The notes below the pieces were generated by a model. That model ran no database searches and was not told the DNA's origin. It worked only from the letters and a program-made list of their open reading frames with translations. Both the position numbers and the translations under genes were made by a program. From Paenibacillus sp. J31TS4 (GTDB lineage Bacteria; Bacillota; Bacilli; Paenibacillales; NBRC-103111), in contig NZ_BOSI01000001.1 in the NCBI RefSeq assembly GCF_018403265.1, positions 1,116,001 through 1,180,000 of the forward strand: a stretch of DNA of 64,000 nt, in the 5' to 3' direction. Below are positions 59,689 to 64,000 of this stretch, piece by piece (the first letter of the stretch is position 1; every line of letters begins with the position of its first letter).

Positions 59689-61299
59689 TCACTTTCGGAT
59701 TTTGAAGATCGAGTTGAAGAAGCTGTAGAGTGCATCGCCCGCAATGAAGCCGGCTGCCAGAATGCTCATCGAAGCTTCGGCATCCTTCTTCTTCAGCTTC
59801 AGGACGATGAGACGGATGAGAATGCCGCTCAGCACCGCCCAGCAGGCGTTCGGAGTAAGAATAAGCAGACCGGTGGCGAACAGGACGCCGAGCTGGCGGC
59901 TCGGCCCGCCGATCAGCTGGACGATTGCTCCCGGGATCGCCCAGAGAAGCAGCTGGAGGGCGACATCCGGCGAGGCGCCCGCCTTGATGGTCGAGGCGTA
60001 GACCGTGTCGATCGGAGGCACGAGGTTTTGGGCAAAGAAGTTCTTGTACGTGAACAGCACCGTCAGCAAGGCAACGCCGAAGGCGATCATGCCTGTTATA
60101 TACTGCTGCTTGCGTCCGTGAAGCTCAAATTCTTTGTCCTGCCCTTTCCCCCGGAGAATATAGCCGGTCTTCAGATCGTAGCCCATGTCCGCGAACGCCG
60201 GGCCGGTGGCGGCGCTGAAGCCGGCCAGAAGTGCTAGCGCGACCGGAGGGAACCCGAGGAGCATACCGAACAGAAGCGTGATGAACGCGACGGCGAAGGC
60301 CGGGAACCAGCCCGAGTGCATCGCGGCGATCCCGACGATCAGCTCATGCACGAACGCGGCGAAGGCGGCGAACAGCATGAAGCCGATGAGCATGCCGACC
60401 GACATGTGAGTGGCGATGCCGCCGATCATGGCGATGATGAGCGCGATGACGAGATAGGCCAGGAAGCCGAGACCGAGTGCTCTTCTCGCTTCCCCGATCG
60501 GGCGGGTCAGGCCGTTGTCGCCCGATTCCGCAGAGGCGCCAGCCGCGGCCGCCGGACCGCCTTTTTTCTTCTGCCGGGAGAAAATGAGCATGCCCGCCTG
60601 AATGAGGGCGACGATGCCGGCGCCGATCATAACCCCATGGGCAATATAGAGCGCGTTGACGTCAATGCCGAGCCACGGAACCGAATACTGCCTAATGAGA
60701 AGGCCGATGCCAAACATCGTCAGCGCCCAGATGTTTCCGATGAACGCGACGCCGAACGCCGACATCGAGATATGAAGAGAAGAGCCGATCAGGCCGATTA
60801 CGGTCCCGACGCCGAGCAGGGCTGCCCGCTTGCCTCCCTTGTCTCCCGCCATGATCGACTCGGCGGTCGCCACGCCTGGCGCCCACGTTTCCCTGGCTGG
60901 GAAAAGCTTGGAGTCGAACACCTTGTAAAGGATCGCCGCATCGACGAACATCGCGAGAGCGGCTCCGATCAGCATCGGAACGATTAGCTGGGTTTCGCCC
61001 ATGACGAACGGAATGCCGATTGGAATCAGCAGGCTGTTCGCCGCCCCGAAGGTAGCCGAGGAGATGGAGGTCTGCACAAGGTTCTGGCGGTGGATCGACC
61101 GGTATTTCTTAAAGATTGCGACCGGGATCCGCGAGATCAGCATGGCGACCAGTGCGCCGATAATGGCCGTATTGGGTGTCACACCCAGCGTTGTGACCAG
61201 CTGGATGCCGATGATGGCGCCCAGAACGCCAGTCACAATATTCAGGAGGAGAGCGAACGGTTCAAAGATACTTGGGTGCTTTTCTTCTTGTTTTTTCAT
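59689..61299 (-). CDS. OPT family transporter
   Basis: A 536-residue integral membrane protein with about 12-14 predicted segments, matching short bacterial OPT/YSL family members. The N-terminal ILRI-type region (LLNIVTGVLGAIIGIQLV), PIGIPFVMGETQLIVPMLIGA, the MAGDKGGKRAAL loop and the C-terminal NACWAVLSGILIRLIV are typical. OPT proteins import peptides, peptide-like conjugates or metal chelates by proton symport. It is the second gene of the operon, between the racemase-like gene and DUF917, and is the presumed entry point for the compound degraded by the cluster. The substrate is not known. Confidence 0.88.
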   Translation of the reverse strand: MKKQEEKHPSIFEPFALLLNIVTGVLGAIIGIQLVTTLGVTPNTAIIGALVAMLISRIPVAIFKKYRSIHRQNLVQTSISSATFGAANSLLIPIGIPFVMGETQLIVPMLIGAALAMFVDAAILYKVFDSKLFPARETWAPGVATAESIMAGDKGGKRAALLGVGTVIGLIGSSLHISMSAFGVAFIGNIWALTMFGIGLLIRQYSVPWLGIDVNALYIAHGVMIGAGIVALIQAGMLIFSRQKKKGGPAAAAGASAESGDNGLTRPIGEARRALGLGFLAYLVIALIIAMIGGIATHMSVGMLIGFMLFAAFAAFVHELIVGIAAMHSGWFPAFAVAFITLLFGMLLGFPPVALALLAGFSAATGPAFADMGYDLKTGYILRGKGQDKEFELHGRKQQYITGMIAFGVALLTVLFTYKNFFAQNLVPPIDTVYASTIKAGASPDVALQLLLWAIPGAIVQLIGGPSRQLGVLFATGLLILTPNACWAVLSGILIRLIVLKLKKKDAEASMSILAAGFIAGDALYSFFNSIFKIRK

Positions 61300-61427
61300 A
61301 GTCGTTCCCTCTCTTCTTTCAAATTGGTGCCTGTTTGGTGCATGCAGACGGCTCCGGCTGCCGGATCTCCTCTGCAGGGCCGGTCTCCCGCACGCCGGAA
61401 GGCAAAGGGAGACGGGGGCAGGTTAAG

Positions 61428-62060
61428 TTAGGACAGCAGAGACGATGCGATCCGGCCTTCGGCCTCCACCGCATCGACGACCGGTACGCCCAGCTCGCGC
61501 CTCAGCACGTCCGCCATCCCGATCGTGGAGAAGCCGGTGCAGGCGAACAGGATGAGCTTCGTGCCTTGTCCTAGCAGCGAGCGAGCCGCCTGCAGTGCGA
61601 GCGCACGACCTTCCTCCGTCAACAGCTGGGTCGTATTCGTCACCCCGTCAGGACGGGCGTAGGCGACGAACCGGGAGCCGAGAAGCTTCTTCACATTGGC
61701 GGGCACATCGTCCGTGATCCCCATGACGCCGACGGGAAGCCCCGTCGCCAAGGCGAGATGAGCGGCCGCGCTTCCGGCTCCAACGACCGGCACGTCTACG
61801 CTTTCCCGCAGCAAATCAATGGCGGGATCCGCCGCACAGCTGATCACCAGAACGCGGCAGCCTTCTTCCGCCAGTTGTACGCCGAGCTCTACAATCTTAG
61901 GATTCGCCTGCCGCTCCGTCTCTTCGTTATAAATGCCCAGCGGCTGGTCCGGAATGCACCGGCTGACGGCCCGGACTCCGTACTGCTCCGCAATAAGCCG
62001 GCCATGCTCTTCCAGGACGCCCTTATTCTCCGTTGTCAGTACCCGAATGACCCCTATCAT
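61428..62060 (-). CDS. Aspartate/glutamate/hydantoin racemase family protein
   Basis: A 210-residue two-domain racemase-fold protein. The ATG at 62060 (MIGVIRVLTTENKGVLEE) has AAAGGGTGAGGAG upstream; a GTG at 62069 is less likely. The catalytic Cys pair is visible in VLVISCAADPAID (about 78-90) and LILFACTGFSTIG (about 172-184), consistent with a two-base 1,1-proton-transfer mechanism without cofactor. Hydantoin, allantoin and Asp racemases belong here. It is the first gene of the operon transcribed from 62129-62157. With DUF917, AroM (a probable paralogue) and a peptidase it suggests stereochemical processing of an amino-acid-derived compound. Confidence 0.85.
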   Translation of the reverse strand: MIGVIRVLTTENKGVLEEHGRLIAEQYGVRAVSRCIPDQPLGIYNEETERQANPKIVELGVQLAEEGCRVLVISCAADPAIDLLRESVDVPVVGAGSAAAHLALATGLPVGVMGITDDVPANVKKLLGSRFVAYARPDGVTNTTQLLTEEGRALALQAARSLLGQGTKLILFACTGFSTIGMADVLRRELGVPVVDAVEAEGRIASSLLS

Positions 62061-62128
62061 GCTCCTCACCCTTTCCTAATCTTTCCTGAACCTGCGTCAT
62101 ATATGAACAATTTGTGTCCTTTGTCTAA

Positions 62129-62157
62129 ATTGTATCCGTTCACAAAGTCCTCAACAA
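62129..62157 (-). promoter_or_regulatory. Sigma-A promoter of the racemase-OPT-DUF917 operon
   Basis: On the minus strand TTGTTG (62152-62157), exactly 17 bases, then TACAAT (62129-62134), about 70 bases upstream of the start at 62060. Two direct GGAyACAAwTT-like elements overlap or follow the -10 and could bind the PucR regulator. Confidence 0.7.
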
Positions 62158-62167
62158 TGTGCCCTAT

Positions 62168-62216
62168 CGCCAAAACAATAACAGACCAATTGTGCTGCGA
62201 GCACAATAGGCCTGTT
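62168..62216 (-). terminator. Terminator of the PucR gene
   Basis: AACAGaCCaATTGTGCT and its near-complement (62180-62216, 3-base GCG loop) form a long stem, followed on the minus strand by ATTGTTTTGG. The inner ATTGTGCT-GCG-AGCACAAT is a perfect palindrome and could also be an operator for the following promoter. Confidence 0.65.
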
Positions 62217-62219
62217 GTG

Positions 62220-63767
62220 TTACTCCATTATTTTCAATAAATAGAAAGCGGTGCACAAGTAGTAATTGATCCCCTTGAGCGGACTATCGAACTCGACGCC
62301 TGCGATCTCGCGGATGCGGTCCATCCGGTACTTGACCGAATTGCGGTGGATGAACAGCCGGTTCGCCGTCTCGTATAGACTGCCCCCCGTCGCCAGATAG
62401 TAATACAGCGTCGTCACCAGCTCGGTTCCATTCTCCCTGTCATAGGCGGCCAGCTTGCCGATCTTCTTGTCTATCAAGGGCTCAAAGTTGACCGATTCGG
62501 CCGCCTCGAGAAGCAGCTGAAAGATCTCCACGTCATCATAAGGAAGCAGCTGGCGGCGCTTGTCGAGCCGGCTGCCCAGCGCGAGGGCCCGCCGTGCTTC
62601 CGTGTAGCCGCGTGACGCCTCCCACAGCGGGCGGCGGCTGCCAATCCCCGCCCGCACCTGCTTCCACGGAGCAAGGATCGGCTCCAGCACCGCGGTCCAG
62701 GCGCTGCCGGCGTCAGCCGGACCGGCCGTCCCGCGTCCAGCATCGGAACGGGCGTCGTCCACGGCGAGCATCAGGACGAGGCGCTCCCCTTGGCGCATCG
62801 CGTGTGCCTTCACCCGGCGCCTCGCCGCCTCAAGAGCGAGAGCCTCCTCCAGCTCTGCGGAGAAGGGAGTGCCGGGGGCCAGGATGGCCGCGTCGGCTTC
62901 GAGCAGCCACACCTCCCAGCTCCATTCGGGCCGGAGCCCGAACTGTCTTCCTTTGCTCTCCACCTCCTGCCGCGAAAAAGGAAGCCCCGCCAGCACTTCC
63001 TCGAAGAAGCTGCCGCGCAGCCGCGCCTCCGTGTCCTCCGCTATTTTGCGTCCCATGAATTCCAGCGAGAATACGAGACGCGCCTGCTCGACGCACACCA
63101 GCTCCAGCTCGTCCAGCGATTCCTTGCCGATCAGAAGCCGGCCGACTGTCTGTTTGTCAACCGCAATGTCATAGCTGAGGACCGATTCCTCCTGTCCTGG
63201 TCCGTCCGCAGCCGTACCTGCGAGCAGCTCGCCGTGTTTGTCCACCACCCAGACCGGCGCCTGAACGAGGCCGGCTACGGTGTCCGCCACCGCCTGAAGC
63301 CCGCTGCTCGTAAGCAGGAGATTCATGAGCGTCTTATAAACCTCCTCGGACCTCCTGAGTAGCGCCGCCTGCTTGTCGATGATCTGTTCCATAATCGGGT
63401 AGGTGATATCGATATAGGGCAGATCATTCGGCAGCTGGAGCACCGGGATGCCGTGCTCACGGCTCTTCTCCAGCATGCTCGGCGGCACGTCCGCGATGAA
63501 GCGCTCCGTCTTGATCGCGACGGCGGCACCATCCACCTGGGCGAGCTGCTCCACAAGCGCCGCGAGCAGGTCGGGGTCGTGCCGGACGGAATACCCCGTC
63601 GTCAGCACGAGCTCGCCCTCCCGCAGCCAGCCCCTCAGATCGGGCACCTCCAGAATATCCACGTACCGGACCACCCGGTCCAGCCCCTCTTCTCCGCTGA
63701 TGACCTTGGCTTCCTTGAGAACCGGGAGCTTCAGCAGCTCCCGGACCGTCACGCCCTTCCACTTCAT
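62220..63767 (-). CDS. PucR family transcriptional regulator
   Basis: A 515-residue regulator. The ATG at 63767 (MKWKGVTVRELLKL) has AAGGTG 6 bases upstream; a GTG at 63776 lies inside that site. The N-terminal PucR domain shows GEEGLDRVVRYVDILEVPDL and the C-terminal helix-turn-helix has SLYETANRLFIHRNSVKYRM. PucR proteins activate or repress purine, allantoin, amino-acid and other nitrogen-compound catabolism, usually sensing an intermediate. It is directly upstream of the racemase-OPT-DUF917-DUF1177-AroM-peptidase operon (160 bases between its stop and the racemase start) and is its likely specific regulator. Confidence 0.9.
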   Translation of the reverse strand: MKWKGVTVRELLKLPVLKEAKVISGEEGLDRVVRYVDILEVPDLRGWLREGELVLTTGYSVRHDPDLLAALVEQLAQVDGAAVAIKTERFIADVPPSMLEKSREHGIPVLQLPNDLPYIDITYPIMEQIIDKQAALLRRSEEVYKTLMNLLLTSSGLQAVADTVAGLVQAPVWVVDKHGELLAGTAADGPGQEESVLSYDIAVDKQTVGRLLIGKESLDELELVCVEQARLVFSLEFMGRKIAEDTEARLRGSFFEEVLAGLPFSRQEVESKGRQFGLRPEWSWEVWLLEADAAILAPGTPFSAELEEALALEAARRRVKAHAMRQGERLVLMLAVDDARSDAGRGTAGPADAGSAWTAVLEPILAPWKQVRAGIGSRRPLWEASRGYTEARRALALGSRLDKRRQLLPYDDVEIFQLLLEAAESVNFEPLIDKKIGKLAAYDRENGTELVTTLYYYLATGGSLYETANRLFIHRNSVKYRMDRIREIAGVEFDSPLKGINYYLCTAFYLLKIME

Positions 63768-63892
63768 TCCGTTCACCTTCGTTTCCGCGTGCGCTTCGGC
63801 TTCCTCCCGGGCGCTCGTCTTCTCCCCTTATTATAGAAGAAGCGCCGCCCGGCGCAAAACCGACGCCCATCCGGCCCGCAAGAGGCTCCCGG

Positions 63893-63930
63893 ACAGCAAA
63901 CAACCCCCGGCAGCCAGCCACCGGGGGTTG
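63893..63930 (-). terminator. Terminator of the gene entering from the right edge
   Basis: CAACCCCCGG and CCGGGGGTTG form a perfect 10-bp stem (63901-63930); on the minus strand TTTGCTGT follows. It ends the partial gene at 63956-64000 and precedes pucR. Confidence 0.6.
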
Positions 63931-63955
63931 AAAGATCGAATCGCGTGCGCGGCCG

Positions 63956-64000
63956 TCAGACGGGGAGCAGCATCCCGCCCGCCGCTCCGATCGCCACAAG
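63956..64000 (-). CDS. C-terminal end of an unknown, probably membrane, protein
   Basis: The last 14 codons and TGA stop of a gene that begins beyond the window. The visible residues (LVAIGAAGGMLLPV) are hydrophobic and glycine-rich, as at the end of a transmembrane helix. Coding is supported by the in-frame stop 26 bases before a hairpin terminator. Function cannot be given. Confidence 0.5.
   Translation of the reverse strand, partial: LVAIGAAGGMLLPV

Noticed and set aside
63457-63999. 180-codon minus-strand frame at the right edge
   Set aside because: It overlaps the PucR start region out of frame and crosses the terminator; the frame ending at 63956 with a hydrophobic tail is preferred.

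Overview
The window looks like a piece of a high-GC Paenibacillaceae chromosome (Paenibacillus/Cohnella type; inferred from gene content, not proven). It is rich in CUT1-type carbohydrate ABC importers with lipoprotein binding proteins, YesM/YesN two-component systems, very large membrane-anchored AraC sensor-regulators, strong Shine-Dalgarno sequences and Rho-independent terminators. Almost every gene lies on the minus strand; the exceptions are one AraC sensor gene (31709-33991) and one tiny proline-rich gene (26467-26688). I saw no tRNA, rRNA, CRISPR, phage or insertion sequence.

Layout. 1-8.4 kb: an AraC regulator running off the left edge, a block of three 62-64 bp tandem palindromic repeats, then an importer locus (permease, permease, response regulator, histidine kinase, binding protein). 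Matching 20-bp-spaced direct repeats lie upstream of both the AraC gene and the permease operon. 8.6-17.4 kb: a DeoR regulator, a TarJ-like polyol-phosphate dehydrogenase, a complete Ugp importer (ugpC-A-E-B), a glycerophosphodiesterase and a secreted TagC-like propeller. Read together, these suggest salvage of teichoic-acid-type glycerol/ribitol phosphates, with a cre-like site ahead of ugpC. 17.8-26.3 kb: envelope-facing genes: a metallophosphoesterase, a CstR-like persulfide sensor, a lytic-transglycosylase/amidase fusion, a PrsW-like membrane protease fused through seven 19-residue repeats to an EndoU nuclease toxin domain with an adjacent candidate immunity gene, and an Asp-box lipoprotein. 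26.4-34.0 kb: a Tat-exported beta-helix protein, a ComEC-like secreted metallo-beta-lactamase-fold lipoprotein and an orphan binding protein, divergent from an AraC sensor.

34.0-42.8 kb: an importer whose operon continues into an amidohydrolase and a Rieske protein, with an AraC sensor upstream preceded by a perfect-consensus cre site. 43.1-46.5 kb: a second Ugp-type importer lacking an ATPase, with a strong promoter embedded in palindromes. 46.7-54.9 kb: one long operon (binding protein, two permeases, AraC sensor, MDR dehydrogenase, alpha/beta hydrolase). 55.0-55.6 kb: a methyltransferase. 55.8-63.8 kb: a conserved-looking but functionally undefined set (PucR regulator, Asp/Glu-racemase-like protein, OPT transporter, DUF917, DUF1177, AroM, M29-like peptidase) that reads like a dedicated uptake and catabolic pathway for an unknown peptide- or hydantoin-like compound. 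The last 45 bases hold the C-terminal end of another minus-strand gene.

How the parts work together: five importers are encoded but only one transport ATPase (UgpC), so UgpC or an MsmX-like protein elsewhere must energise the others. Three importer loci carry their own large sensor-regulators, and cre or cre-like sites at three places point to carbon catabolite control. The most novel-looking elements are the PrsW-EndoU toxin pair, the DUF917/DUF1177/AroM/OPT cluster, the putative teichoic-acid salvage locus and the tandem palindromic repeats.
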